Below are positions 1 through 8,700 of a DNA stretch of 64,000 nucleotides, piece by piece. How positions within the stretch are numbered: the stretch's first letter is position 1; every line of letters starts with the position of its first letter. A program made the position numbers and the translations under genes. The stretch is from Vibrio splendidus (GTDB lineage Bacteria; Pseudomonadota; Gammaproteobacteria; Enterobacterales; Vibrionaceae), in assembly GCF_001557875.1 (NCBI RefSeq), contig NZ_LNRF01000003.1, forward strand, positions 62,001-126,000, read 5' to 3'. Below the pieces are notes generated by a model. That model was not told the origin of the DNA and made no database searches. It saw only the letters and a list, made by a program, of their open reading frames with translations.

Positions 1-1017
1 ATACCACATTTCGTGCACGCTGCAAGTAATGATGAGTTTTCGCTAGAATCACAATCTCAAGATCCCATTTCTCAATACCAATTAGCTCAAGCTTATGAAT
101 CGGGTGTCGACGTCCCTCTTAGCACCAGTGATGCATTGTATTGGTACACGCAATCAGCAGAAAGCGGTAACCCAAACGCGCAATTTAGACTGGGTGAATG
201 GTACTTGGCAGGCACAGGTGTTGAACAAAGTAACAAGCTTGCTTTGGAATGGTTTATTAAAGCAGCGTTGCAAGGTAACCAGCGCGCGCCTATCGAGGTC
301 GCCAAACTCTACGAATCCTCGCTAGAACAAGACCTCCTTCAACCATTAGATAAAGCGCAGCTATGGTATGAAGCAGCCTTAAAAGATAATCCACAAGCAG
401 AAGATGGTTACAACCGTATTTTGGAAGCGCAATTCAACCAGCAACGTGCAAAGCAGATCTCTTCGATTGAGAAGCTTAACGACAACGTCAAAACTGAAAC
501 CAGCACGAATCAAGGGCTATCTAGTCAAGAGCGAGCAAGCACTCTCCCTTCGGCTCTGCCATACGAAGAGCAGACGACACGTTCTAACCTAACGTATTCA
601 GACTATCTGATTGGCACAGCCTTGGCCGTGTTGATTTCAATTATCAGTATCATTGCAACTCTCGTTATCTCAAGAAAAAGACAAACTCTAAAGTCGGGTG
701 ATTCGCGACAGCAACAACAATCACTGGAAGCGCAGCTTAGCTCGAAGGACCTTACGATTAAGCAGCAAAAACGACAATTGCACACTATGTTCCACGAATT
801 GAAGAAGCAGAAAAACAGTAAAGGTCTGAGTAATTTGCAGGTGGCCTGCGCGCTATTTGGCTACACACCTAGCTCAATCCCTGATCAAAAAAGCATCAAG
901 ACCCGATACAAACAGCTATCAAAGATCTACCATCCAGATGGTCACGGATGTGACGAAGAAATGAAACGTTTGAACAATGCGCTAAAAACCATCTTACAAA
1001 ATGTTACAAAACCGTAA
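1..1017 (+). CDS. Membrane protein with Sel1-like repeats and C-terminal J domain (5' end outside window)
   Basis: The frame is open back to base 1. The first in-frame residues (PHFVHAASND) look like the end of a signal peptide, so the true start lies upstream and the GTG at 13 is not convincing. Numbering from that GTG, residues 20-130 form Sel1/TPR-like helical repeats (YQLAQAYESG, QFRLGEWYLAGTG, ALEWFIKAALQGN). One membrane segment follows at about 199-220 and ends in SRKR. A Gln/Lys-rich stretch and a 60-residue J domain with an intact HPD (307-309) complete the protein. By the positive-inside rule the repeats would be periplasmic and the J domain cytoplasmic, where J domains stimulate DnaK-type Hsp70s. 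The client is unknown. The domain calls are fairly secure; the topology is inferred. Confidence 0.75.
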   Translation: MPHFVHAASNDEFSLESQSQDPISQYQLAQAYESGVDVPLSTSDALYWYTQSAESGNPNAQFRLGEWYLAGTGVEQSNKLALEWFIKAALQGNQRAPIEVAKLYESSLEQDLLQPLDKAQLWYEAALKDNPQAEDGYNRILEAQFNQQRAKQISSIEKLNDNVKTETSTNQGLSSQERASTLPSALPYEEQTTRSNLTYSDYLIGTALAVLISIISIIATLVISRKRQTLKSGDSRQQQQSLEAQLSSKDLTIKQQKRQLHTMFHELKKQKNSKGLSNLQVACALFGYTPSSIPDQKSIKTRYKQLSKIYHPDGHGCDEEMKRLNNALKTILQNVTKP

Positions 1018-1133
1018 ACAAACACACATCTTCATTTTCCTAGATCCCAAAGATATCGATTTTATTGGTGTTGCAATCGATCCCCCTCTCAAAAACGGGT
1101 AACAAACTATTAACTAATGGGTCTTACTTGTGT

Positions 1134-1179
1134 CATAATTTGCGCCGAAAATACACCTGACTTAAACAGGTGAGGAGAG
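1134..1179 (+). promoter_or_regulatory. -10 box and leader hairpin abutting the Shine-Dalgarno of the small Cys-rich gene
   Basis: CATAAT (1134-1139) with an upstream TGTG is a plausible extended -10. CACCTG (1154-1159) and CAGGTG (1167-1172) form a 6-bp hairpin that ends directly against the ribosome-binding site AGGAGAG (1173-1179). Its position could affect access to the site; this is inferred from position only. Confidence 0.4.
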
Positions 1180-1182
1180 AAT

Positions 1183-1371
1183 ATGTTCACAATAGAAGGC
1201 GTTTGTGATTGGTGCAAAAAGCCAAGCCTAGTTAAAAAGCACGACTACCTAGATGGTAAGTGTCATCATGCATGTAAAGAGTGCAATGATATTGCAACCA
1301 TTGATGTTCGCCAGTTCAATATTGGTGAAATGGAAATGAGAGCAAAACTCTCCCAAGCGACATTGAGATAA
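1183..1371 (+). CDS. Small Cys-rich putative zinc-binding protein
   Basis: A 62-residue protein with a strong ribosome-binding site (AGGAGAG, 3 bases before ATG). Two cysteine pairs are visible, CDWC (residues 8-11) and CHHACKEC (residues 27-34, with His), in the arrangement expected of a small zinc-ribbon fold. There is no signal peptide or membrane segment, so it is probably cytoplasmic. A Rho-independent terminator lies 20 bases after the stop, so it is a single-gene unit. I do not recognise a named family and assign no function. The start, terminator and cysteine spacing make a real gene likely. Confidence 0.7.
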   Translation: MFTIEGVCDWCKKPSLVKKHDYLDGKCHHACKECNDIATIDVRQFNIGEMEMRAKLSQATLR

Positions 1372-1391
1372 GCAACACCGTGAAATATAGG

Positions 1392-1416
1392 AAAGCGCCT
1401 AAGGCGCTTTTTTTGT
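1392..1416 (+). terminator. Rho-independent terminator of the Cys-rich gene
   Basis: AAAGCGCC, a TAA loop, then GGCGCTTT running into a T tract. Confidence 0.9.
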
Positions 1417-1434
1417 GCCTGTGGTTTTAGATCT

Positions 1435-1464
1435 TCTCTATCTCTATCTCTATCTCTATCTCTA
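1435..1464. repeat. Hexanucleotide microsatellite (TCTCTA)5
   Basis: Five perfect copies of TCTCTA in tandem, ending at the left arm of the 19-bp inverted repeat. Such tracts can change copy number by slippage. This one is not inside a gene; it lies about 250 bases ahead of sulA. Confidence 0.95.
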
Positions 1465-1515
1465 TACAGGTGTATACAGTACTTTTCTGTCAAAACTACT
1501 GTATACACCTGTATA
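1463..1515. repeat. 19-bp perfect inverted repeat resembling the sulA operator
   Basis: The right arm TACTGTATACACCTGTATA (1497-1515) is the exact reverse complement of 1463-1481, with a 15-base spacer. Bases 1492-1508 are identical to 1670-1686, the left part of the LexA-type box. The arms lack the CTG-N10-CAG spacing, so they are not canonical LexA sites. Confidence 0.85.
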
Positions 1516-1674
1516 AAGCTCACATTTTTTTCAACTTATAAGACAAAACAGCAAATTCATTCAAATTTAATTTATCACATAATTTCAATGACTTAATTGT
1601 ATTTCATTCATAACCTCACACGGAATCGTCCAATAATCCCGCAAAAAACGCTTGATCTTATAAGCAACTAAAAC

Positions 1675-1694
1675 TACTGTATACACATACAGCA
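1675..1694 (+). promoter_or_regulatory. LexA (SOS) operator of sulA
   Basis: TACTGTATACACATACAGCA contains CTG-N10-CAG (1677-1692) and closely follows the gammaproteobacterial LexA consensus. It lies 20 bases before the start codon, as at E. coli sulA, so the gene should be repressed by LexA and induced by DNA damage. Confidence 0.85.
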
Positions 1695-1713
1695 TGTATA
1701 TAAGGACAGCAAA

Positions 1714-2121
1714 ATGATTCAAGCACACGTTAAAGCACAACACTCTAGCCCGCTAGTTCACTGCGCATTTACATCAGTTTCTCGTAAAAGCACAAATTCA
1801 AACGAGGAAGCGTTGTTTGCAAGAATGGCGTTGCTGTCCAATCAACATCAGTGGTTACTGTTTACGGCTCAAACACCAAGACCATCGGCTAAGCAGCTTA
1901 AGCAACATAATGTTTGCTGCGACCGCGTTATTCATATGAAAGCCTCTCATCAAATGACTGAAGTAGAGACCGTCGAGAAAGCAATCCGCTCTAAGAATGC
2001 GAGTGCGATTGTTGCAAGTGCATCGATTGATCAGTTCAGCCAACAGTACCTAAGAACACTAGGATCGCGCTTTCAGTGTGAAGTCTTCTTTATGGATGCG
2101 AATTCAGAGCGTATTCACTAA
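1714..2121 (+). CDS. sulA: SulA-like SOS cell division inhibitor
   Basis: A 135-residue cytoplasmic protein of the SulA family. SulA binds FtsZ and blocks septum formation while DNA is repaired. Similarity to E. coli SulA runs along the central region: NEEALFARMALLSNQHQWLL aligns with its [20 protein letters not shown] segment, followed by the conserved VETVEKAIRSKNASAIVAS. The N terminus is poorly conserved, as is usual. The protein ends in His, the feature reported to matter for Lon recognition of E. coli SulA. The LexA-type box 20 bases upstream and ribosome-binding site AAGGAC fit SOS control. The sequence is divergent, so the call rests on family pattern plus operator. Confidence 0.8.
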   Translation: MIQAHVKAQHSSPLVHCAFTSVSRKSTNSNEEALFARMALLSNQHQWLLFTAQTPRPSAKQLKQHNVCCDRVIHMKASHQMTEVETVEKAIRSKNASAIVASASIDQFSQQYLRTLGSRFQCEVFFMDANSERIH

Positions 2122-2154
2122 ACCACCTTGCTTAATAACATTTTGGCTCAAAAA

Positions 2155-2202
2155 CATAGCTCACAATCATAGCTCAGCCTTTAAGCTAACAAACATAGCT
2201 CA
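2155..2202. repeat. Three copies of CATAGCTCA
   Basis: CATAGCTCA occurs at 2155-2163, 2168-2176 and 2194-2202 between sulA and its terminator. No function is evident. Confidence 0.7.
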
Positions 2203-2228
2203 AAAACACAGTCCAAATATACTGCCTT

Positions 2229-2284
2229 CCCCTGCCCTACGATTCGCCTTTAATTTGGTGGATCGTTAGGCAGGGGGTTTTTAT
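2229..2284 (+). terminator. Long-stem terminator of sulA
   Basis: CCCCTGCC (from 2229) pairs with GGCAGGGG (from 2269). The stem extends imperfectly through CGAT/ATCG and is followed by TTTTTATTT. Confidence 0.85.
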
Positions 2285-2300
2285 TTGATTAGCAGATTTA

Positions 2301-2312
2301 GCAAACGTTTGC
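2301..2312 (+). promoter_or_regulatory. PurR operator of purC
   Basis: GCAAACGTTTGC is a perfect palindrome matching the PurR core (consensus ACGCAAACGTTTNCGT). It lies about 30 bases ahead of the purC -10 box, consistent with purine repression. Confidence 0.85.
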
Positions 2313-2319
2313 TTTTTCT

Positions 2320-2348
2320 CTGGAAGCGAACGTTAGATTGGGTATAAT
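2320..2348 (+). promoter_or_regulatory. purC promoter
   Basis: A consensus -10 TATAAT lies at 2343-2348. A weak -35 (CTGGAA, 2320-2325) sits 17 bases upstream, close downstream of the PurR palindrome. Confidence 0.65.
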
Positions 2349-2414
2349 GCCCGTCTAATCATGTGCACATTGCACTTCTCTGTATGACGTTTGATAAAAG
2401 ATAGGAATGTCTAA

Positions 2415-3518
2415 ATGAGCCTCGCTGATCAAGTTCTTGCCGTAAATGATGACCTCCCAATCCGCACTGATAAACCTGTCCACAGTGGCAAGGTTCGTTC
2501 GGTTTACTGGTTAACTGAAGAAGATAGCCAACGACTAATTAAAGAGAAAGGCTACGATGTAGCACCAGATGCACCTTTAGCAATCATGGTGATCAGTGAC
2601 CGTATCTCTGCATTTGATTGTATCTGGCGTGGTGAAGGGAATCTGAAAGGTGTTCCAGGTAAGGGAGCAGCTCTAAATGCTATCTCTAACCACTGGTTCA
2701 AATTGTTTAAAGACAACGGACTTGCTGACAGTCATATTCTTGATATCCCTCACCCGTTCGTATGGATTGTACAAAAAGCTCGCCCAGTGATGATTGAAGC
2801 GATTTGTCGTCAATACATCACAGGTTCTATGTGGCGCGCATACGCAAACGGCGAACGTGAGTTCTGTGGTATCGAGATGCCTGAAGGCCTTGAGAAAGAC
2901 AAGAAGTTGCCTGAGCTACTGATCACTCCTTCAACAAAAGGGATTTTGAAAGGTATTCCTGGCGTTCCAGAAGCTGATGATGTGAACATCACACGTAGCA
3001 ACATCGAAGACAACTTCGCAGCCTTCAACTTTACTCAAGCAAGTGACATCGCGCATTACGAGAAACTTCTTAAAGAAGGCTTCAACGTAATCAGCCAAGC
3101 GCTAGCAAAAGTAGACCAAACCTTTGTTGATACCAAATTTGAGTTTGGCTACGTCAACGATGCTCAAGGCAAAGAAAAGCTTATCTACATGGACGAAGTT
3201 GGTACTCCAGATTCATCTCGCATTTGGGATACTCAGGAATACAACAACGGCAACATCGTTGAGAATTCAAAAGAAGGCTTCCGTCAATTCTTGCTTAACT
3301 ACTTCCCTGATGCTGACATTCTTTTGAACAAAGAACGTATGCCAGAACGTGAAGCACTAGCTCGTGACAACGAACTGCCTCTTGATTCGCTAATGTCTCT
3401 GTCTCGTACTTACCTTGATATCGCAGCGAAAATCACAGGTGCGGAGATCGTACTGAGCGAGAATCCTAAGCAAGAGATCATCGATGTGCTGCGCGCTGAC
3501 TATGGTCTAATCGACTAA
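2415..3518 (+). CDS. purC: Phosphoribosylaminoimidazole-succinocarboxamide synthase (SAICAR synthase)
   Basis: A cytoplasmic ATP-dependent ligase that joins aspartate to CAIR to form SAICAR in de novo purine synthesis. At 367 residues it is the long form seen in Vibrio, against about 237 in E. coli. Family motifs include the N-terminal nucleotide-binding segment [10 protein letters not shown] (24-33), [11 protein letters not shown] (59-69), [13 protein letters not shown], and the C-terminal acidic substrate-site segment [16 protein letters not shown] PurR palindrome and a good -10 box lie upstream. An 8-bp tandem repeat starts one base after the stop codon, and a strong terminator follows. 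It is transcribed alone. Confidence 0.97.
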   Translation: MSLADQVLAVNDDLPIRTDKPVHSGKVRSVYWLTEEDSQRLIKEKGYDVAPDAPLAIMVISDRISAFDCIWRGEGNLKGVPGKGAALNAISNHWFKLFKDNGLADSHILDIPHPFVWIVQKARPVMIEAICRQYITGSMWRAYANGEREFCGIEMPEGLEKDKKLPELLITPSTKGILKGIPGVPEADDVNITRSNIEDNFAAFNFTQASDIAHYEKLLKEGFNVISQALAKVDQTFVDTKFEFGYVNDAQGKEKLIYMDEVGTPDSSRIWDTQEYNNGNIVENSKEGFRQFLLNYFPDADILLNKERMPEREALARDNELPLDSLMSLSRTYLDIAAKITGAEIVLSENPKQEIIDVLRADYGLID

Positions 3519-3519
3519 T

Positions 3520-3559
3520 TGCTTAACTGCTTAACTGCTTAACTGCTTAACTGCTTAAT
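3520..3559. repeat. 8-bp tandem repeat (TGCTTAAC)5
   Basis: Four perfect copies of TGCTTAAC and a fifth ending in T, starting at the second base after the purC stop codon. The tract lies in the 3' untranslated region. Confidence 0.95.
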
Positions 3560-3614
3560 CTCAACATAAAAAGCTAGAAAGCTAATAAGCTCGTAAACAC
3601 AAATTTTAGATACT

Positions 3615-3643
3615 AAAAGGGCCTCAATACTGAGGCCCTTTTT
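3615..3643. terminator. Terminator between purC and the convergent hypothetical gene
   Basis: AAAAGGGCCTCA, loop ATAC, TGAGGCCCTTTTT. A-rich and T-rich flanks allow it to work in both directions. Confidence 0.92.
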
Positions 3644-3690
3644 ACGTGTACGTTTTACTATTCCTGAGAGAGGTTATCGGCGAACTGAAG

Positions 3691-4068
3691 TTACAGCCTA
3701 ATCGTGAACTCTTCTCCAGAATTACCCGCAATCACTAAATGACTGCGCGATTCAATATACTCGATCTGCTCTTCTTCAAGAGAATATGGCATCACTACTT
3801 TGAGCTCATTGATTCCTTCTAGCTTCGCGAGCTTGAGTAAGGTCACAATGTTCGACTCATCACTTTTACGCGTCGACATTGATTTCAATGCCATCTGCCA
3901 TAAACGATCTTCAGGGCTTGCTAGCTCTTTAATGCTATCTCGCCAGACGGTACTGAACACTGGCGCAATTGTGGTGAGTGCTTCCAGAAAAGTCCATTTT
4001 TTACTGCATGAGGCGCCAAGAAATGTTGTGTAATCGAACTCTACACGCGTCTCTTCCTGTTTATCCAT
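3691..4068 (-). CDS. Hypothetical protein
   Basis: A 125-residue acidic soluble protein beginning MDKQEETRVEFDY. The ATG at 4068 is chosen because GGGGGA lies six bases before it; the in-frame GTG at 4083 has no ribosome-binding site. There is no signal peptide or membrane segment. The C-terminal half (LLKLAKLEGINELKVVMPYS, then LVIAGNSGEEF) reads as alternating helix and strand. I do not recognise the family. It is convergent with purC and lies downstream of, in the same direction as, the helicase gene, 203 bases away. It is probably a small genus-level protein. Confidence 0.65.
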   Translation of the reverse strand: MDKQEETRVEFDYTTFLGASCSKKWTFLEALTTIAPVFSTVWRDSIKELASPEDRLWQMALKSMSTRKSDESNIVTLLKLAKLEGINELKVVMPYSLEEEQIEYIESRSHLVIAGNSGEEFTIRL

Positions 4069-4271
4069 GATGTCCCCCGACACTTTGGCAACACAATATA
4101 CTCAATATCTATCAACTCTTTCTTTATAGCAATAGGATATAGAAGAATAGTCTTTTATGACCTTTTGATTGGTTAAAAAGGCATATAAAAATCAAACTTG
4201 TAACAAAATAAGCACTGAAAAATCATATATGCACCTATTTGATTAATATTTTAGAGATAAAACTTATCCAT

Positions 4272-6656
4272 CTATTTGATATCAATTATTCGGCTCGCTT
4301 TTTTGTACTGAATACGCCAGCCTGACCATGTCGGCAGCTCCCAACGTTTTGGCGATAACTTTCGACTACCCGATTGATAGTGAACGTAAATCAGCTTTCT
4401 CGCGGGCAAGTATTCTACATCGAGTTGCAAGTCGGCAAGGCTCAATGCAAACGGATATTTTTCCGAAAATTCTGAATAGAGCCAAGTTGGAATGCCATCG
4501 AACGGTATGTCTGCGTGGTCAAACATTTCCAACTCACTGACATCAGTAACCCCTAACACTTCAAGCTGCTCTATAAACCATAGCTCAAAGTTAATGTTCT
4601 CAATTTCTGGTGTGTATTGTGTTTGCTCGTCGAGACCGAGTTTCACATACAGCTGCCAGTGTTTGATCTCTTGAGTGCGAGCCTTTGCAAAACCGGGAAG
4701 CTGGTCTCCATTTAACACGAGGTCGACGATAGGTTTTAACGATAATTGCCCTTCAGCCGCGACAAGCTTGGTTGTAATCGTACGGCCTGCGTACACCAAC
4801 GCCATCTCGGTAAATACGCCATCGTCATTTACTACTGTTTCACCTTGCTCCCACTCTCCTAGCCGAGCATCTACTATAAGCTCAAGAGGAATAGGGGCCG
4901 TGACCGTCGCTAAGGTCAGTGTCTGCTTAACACCTCTTCCCGGCAAGCTGTGGGTATCAAGCACCAACATCGCTTGTGCATTGTCTGGGAAACGGTTCTG
5001 ACGACCAAGTACTACCTCTAACGCTCCATTAGCAAACGCTTCTTTCCTTTTCAGTCGGCGCACAAACACCAATTCAGGATGCAGATTTACAATAGTCTTG
5101 AGCAGTTCAATGCGTTGGAAACGTGACGCGACTCCTAACTGAGGAAGTTCAAACACCTCACGCATTTGCTTCGCCAATCCTTGCGCTTCATTCAGTGCTT
5201 GTTGATCTATTTCTAGATGCGGATATTCGCGACCACGCACAATCTGAATCAACAGGCTTAAATCACACCCTTCCTTCTCCTGTTGCGCGAGCGCTTCTAG
5301 ATGTTCTGCATTATTCGGTAACTGATATAAGCGAGCAGGAACGGACAACGCCGCTGTGAGATCGACCATCGCCTCTTTCAGTGCTTTGGTTTTGATTCGA
5401 GTAACGATATCGGCATACAAGGCATCAATCGGCAACGGATACAGCTTTTTGCCATGCTCGGTAACTTGATGGTTGGCGTTAATCGCTTCCATCGTCAGCA
5501 AGGAATGAGTTGCGCTATTTAGCGACTTATCAGGAATAGGATCGAGGAAAGACAAACTCTCAAGCGGAGATCCACAACATGCTGCGGCCAACATAGGTTC
5601 GGTCAGCTCTTCACGCTGCAATTCAGGCGGTGTGACTAACTCTAACGCCGCATGCTCACCATATAGACGCACACAAACGCCGTCCATGACCCTACCCGCG
5701 CGGCCAGCTCGTTGTTTGGCACTCGCTCGTGATATGGATTTAAGCATCAAAGTGGTTCTGCCATTACGCTGAACGGTGCGTCTCTCTAATCCTGAATCTA
5801 TCACCACACCGATGTCAGGAATGGTTAATGAGGTTTCTGCAACGTTAGTCGCAAGGATGACCTTTCTCAAGGCATTACCGTTAGCATTGATATCGGTATT
5901 ACGACCCGATAACGCTAAATCTCGCTCTTTATCACTGACCGACGCATGCAATTTAACGACTTGGATATCTGGATTTTTCGCTAAGGCTTGTTCGCATTGC
6001 ACGATCTCTTTTTTACCCGGCAGAAAAACCAACATATCGCCGGAAGACGCAATCAGTTGATGATTCACTTCGTCCGCGATGCGCTGTTCTAGATGTCGAA
6101 TATCAGGCAGGGTTCTGGATTCATTCGCTCGGTGTTCAATCTCAACTTGATAAGTTCGGCCTTCACAACTGATTCGATTCGCATCCAAATACTGAGCAAG
6201 GCGTTCACCCTCAATGGTTGCTGATGTGATCACCAAGCGATGACTCGCTTTTTGTTTCAGAATCGCCACCAGCAAGTCGATGTCCCAGCGTCTCTCGTGA
6301 AACTCATCCACCACGATCACATCAAAACTAGCTAATCCATCTTCTGATAGCCAACGCAGCGCGATACCGGGTGTCACAAAAACAACATCAGTTTGCTCGT
6401 TGTATTCTGATTCAAGCTTAATCGCATAGCCCACTTTGCTCCCAAGCTTCTCGCCCGATTGCTGCGCGAGATATTTAGCCAGTGATGTACACGCGATGCG
6501 TCTTGGCTCCACTACCAGCACTCGCCCATGTTGAGAAGCCCAAAGCGGCAGGCGCGTTGATTTACCAGATCCGGTTTCAGCCTCCACGACAAGGTGAGAA
6601 TTAACGATTTGTTCGTGGAATACGTTTTGATAAGCATCGATGGGAAGTAATGACAT
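4272..6656 (-). CDS. HrpB-type DEAH-family ATP-dependent helicase
   Basis: A 794-residue DExH-box RNA helicase-like protein, near the roughly 800-residue length of HrpB. Helicase motifs appear in order: Walker A GSGKST (29-34), PRRIA (51-55), DEFHER in place of DEAH (117-122), SAT (145-147), LATNVAETSLTIPD, and QRAGRAGRV. An HA2-like helical region follows (REELTEPMLAAA...), then a C-terminal HrpB-like region (FPDNAQAMLVLDTHSLPGRG). It is cytoplasmic. HrpB orthologues have no well-defined substrate, and Vibrio genomes may carry more than one copy, so I leave the symbol empty. It is divergent from maeA across a 183-base promoter region. Confidence 0.88.
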   Translation of the reverse strand: MSLLPIDAYQNVFHEQIVNSHLVVEAETGSGKSTRLPLWASQHGRVLVVEPRRIACTSLAKYLAQQSGEKLGSKVGYAIKLESEYNEQTDVVFVTPGIALRWLSEDGLASFDVIVVDEFHERRWDIDLLVAILKQKASHRLVITSATIEGERLAQYLDANRISCEGRTYQVEIEHRANESRTLPDIRHLEQRIADEVNHQLIASSGDMLVFLPGKKEIVQCEQALAKNPDIQVVKLHASVSDKERDLALSGRNTDINANGNALRKVILATNVAETSLTIPDIGVVIDSGLERRTVQRNGRTTLMLKSISRASAKQRAGRAGRVMDGVCVRLYGEHAALELVTPPELQREELTEPMLAAACCGSPLESLSFLDPIPDKSLNSATHSLLTMEAINANHQVTEHGKKLYPLPIDALYADIVTRIKTKALKEAMVDLTAALSVPARLYQLPNNAEHLEALAQQEKEGCDLSLLIQIVRGREYPHLEIDQQALNEAQGLAKQMREVFELPQLGVASRFQRIELLKTIVNLHPELVFVRRLKRKEAFANGALEVVLGRQNRFPDNAQAMLVLDTHSLPGRGVKQTLTLATVTAPIPLELIVDARLGEWEQGETVVNDDGVFTEMALVYAGRTITTKLVAAEGQLSLKPIVDLVLNGDQLPGFAKARTQEIKHWQLYVKLGLDEQTQYTPEIENINFELWFIEQLEVLGVTDVSELEMFDHADIPFDGIPTWLYSEFSEKYPFALSLADLQLDVEYLPARKLIYVHYQSGSRKLSPKRWELPTWSGWRIQYKKASRIIDIK

Positions 6657-6839
6657 AAAATGGCGAGTCGCGAAAAAGTGTGAGCAAAGTATAACGAATT
6701 ATCGTGTTGAAATTCGATAAGTGTGGGACATGGGTAAGAATATCATTTTGTTTGCTCAGATCGCGGAGAAACTATTTACAATTGAATAACTAAACCGTTA
6801 TCATTTTTCAGTTACCCTTTCTCCCATATTAGGCATCCA

Positions 6840-8528
6840 ATGAACAACGATAAACGCCCTCTATATATCCCTTATGCTGGTCCTGCTCTACTAAGTACCC
6901 CTCTTCTAAACAAAGGCAGCGCATTCTCTGCTGAAGAGCGCAGTTCTTTCAACCTTGAAGGTTTATTACCGGAAACAACCGAAACAATCCAAGAGCAAGT
7001 AGGCCGTGCATACAAGCAATATTGTAACTTCGAAAGTGATATGGATAAGCATATCTACCTTCGTAACATCCAAGACACTAATGAAACGCTTTTTTATCGT
7101 TTAGTTCAAAATCACATCTCTGAAATGATGCCTATCATTTACACGCCAACGGTTGGCGCAGCATGTGAGAACTTCTCAAATATTTACCGTCGTGGCCGTG
7201 GTCTGTTTATCTCATACCCGAACCGCGATCGTATCGATGATCTACTGAATAATGCGACAAACCACAACGTTAAAGTTATCGTGGTTACGGATGGTGAGCG
7301 TATTCTTGGTTTGGGAGACCAAGGCATCGGTGGTATGGGTATTCCAATTGGTAAGCTAGCACTTTACACAGCTTGTGGCGGCATCAGCCCAGCTTACATG
7401 CTACCAATCGTGCTCGATGTGGGTACTAACAACCCCCAACGTCTTGCTGATCCAATGTACATGGGTTGGCGTCACCCTCGTATCACAGGTGCTGACTACG
7501 ATGCATTCGTTGAAGAGTTCATCCAAGCGGTTCAACGCCGCTGGCCTGATGCATTAGTTCAGTTCGAAGATTTCGCACAAAAGAACGCAATGCCACTGCT
7601 TGAGCGTTACAAAGATCGCATCTGTTGTTTCAACGATGACATCCAAGGCACAGCTGCCGTAACGGTTGGCTCTCTACTTGCAGCATGTAAAGCGGCAAAC
7701 AGCAAACTGTCAGATCAGCGTATCACCTTCTTAGGTGCCGGTTCTGCAGGTTGTGGTATTGCTGAAGCTATCATTGCTCAAATGGTGTCTGAAGGTATCA
7801 GCGATGCACAAGCTCGCTCTCAAGTTTACATGGTTGACCGTTGGGGTCTGCTACAGGAAGGCATGCAAAACCTGCTTGATTTCCAACAGCGTCTGGTTCA
7901 AACCAACGAAAACACCAAAGACTGGGAAAGCGACGGCACTGGTTTCTCTCTACTAGACGTTGTTCGCCACGCTAAACCGACAGTATTGGTTGGTGTATCT
8001 GGTGCTCCGGGTCTATTCAGCAAAGAAGTCATCAAAGAGATGAACCTGCACTGTGAACGCCCTATCGTGTTCCCACTGTCTAACCCAACAAGCCGTGTTG
8101 AAGCGACACCAAACGACATTATTCGTTGGACTGATGGCCAAGCACTTGTTGCGACAGGTAGCCCATTTGAGCCAGTAGTTCACAACGGCACGACTTACCC
8201 AATTGCTCAGTGTAACAACAGCTACATCTTCCCAGGTATTGGCCTTGGTGTATTGGCTGTGAATGCTTCACGTATCACTGACGAAATGCTAATGGAATCA
8301 AGCCGTGCACTTGCTACGTGTTCTCCACTTGCTATCAATGGTTCGGGCGCTCTACTTCCACCACTAGAAGAGATCCACACCGTATCTAAGAAGATTGCTT
8401 TTGCTGTTGGTAAGAAAGCGATTGAGCAAGGTGTTGCTCTAGAGATCACTGAAGAAGCATTACAACAAGCGATTGACCAGCACTTCTGGCAGCCGGTTTA
8501 CCGTCGCTACAAGCGTACTGCATTCTAA
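6840..8528 (+). CDS. maeA: NAD-dependent malic enzyme
   Basis: Oxidative decarboxylation of malate to pyruvate with reduction of NAD, in the cytoplasm, linking the TCA cycle to pyruvate. The 562 residues match the 565 of E. coli MaeA. Visible motifs are the substrate-site segment [33 protein letters not shown] with the catalytic Lys in [10 protein letters not shown], the metal-binding [13 protein letters not shown], and the dinucleotide fold [15 protein letters not shown]. It is followed by a strong terminator and transcribed alone, divergent from the helicase gene. Confidence 0.96.
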   Translation: MNNDKRPLYIPYAGPALLSTPLLNKGSAFSAEERSSFNLEGLLPETTETIQEQVGRAYKQYCNFESDMDKHIYLRNIQDTNETLFYRLVQNHISEMMPIIYTPTVGAACENFSNIYRRGRGLFISYPNRDRIDDLLNNATNHNVKVIVVTDGERILGLGDQGIGGMGIPIGKLALYTACGGISPAYMLPIVLDVGTNNPQRLADPMYMGWRHPRITGADYDAFVEEFIQAVQRRWPDALVQFEDFAQKNAMPLLERYKDRICCFNDDIQGTAAVTVGSLLAACKAANSKLSDQRITFLGAGSAGCGIAEAIIAQMVSEGISDAQARSQVYMVDRWGLLQEGMQNLLDFQQRLVQTNENTKDWESDGTGFSLLDVVRHAKPTVLVGVSGAPGLFSKEVIKEMNLHCERPIVFPLSNPTSRVEATPNDIIRWTDGQALVATGSPFEPVVHNGTTYPIAQCNNSYIFPGIGLGVLAVNASRITDEMLMESSRALATCSPLAINGSGALLPPLEEIHTVSKKIAFAVGKKAIEQGVALEITEEALQQAIDQHFWQPVYRRYKRTAF

Positions 8529-8575
8529 TAAAGCGTGCTGTACTTTGAATAAAGAGCGTTAATTCCTCTTCTAAG

Positions 8576-8603
8576 AGCCTCTGCCATTGCAGGGGCTTTT
8601 TTC
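8576..8603 (+). terminator. Terminator of maeA
   Basis: AGCCTCTGC, loop CATT, GCAGGGGCT, then a T tract. Confidence 0.9.
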
Positions 8604-8700
8604 TTTACACTGTCTTGTCTTTTTAACTGATTTTTCTCATTTTTATTTGGTATTATCGAGCACTCAAAAATTAATGCTCAGTCAAAGGACCATACCGAGA

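Larger units (their letters stand above)
1417..1713. other. Intergenic region ahead of sulA with repeats and an SOS operator
   Basis: No gene is supported here. It holds a 6-bp microsatellite, a 19-bp inverted repeat, about 150 bases of AT-rich sequence, and the LexA-type operator close to sulA. An open minus-strand frame across the microsatellite (repeated Asp-Arg) is an artefact of the repeat. Confidence 0.6.

Noticed and set aside
1463-1515. Additional canonical LexA boxes in the inverted repeat
   Set aside because: The arms carry CTGTATACAC but then CTGTAT rather than ATACAG, so CTG-N10-CAG is not satisfied.
1266-1523. Minus-strand open frame with an Asp-Arg repeat
   Set aside because: It is the TCTCTA microsatellite read as codons, overlaps the Cys-rich gene and its terminator, and has no ribosome-binding site.
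8587-8700. Longer N terminus for SanA
   Set aside because: It would start inside the maeA terminator hairpin and lacks a ribosome-binding site.
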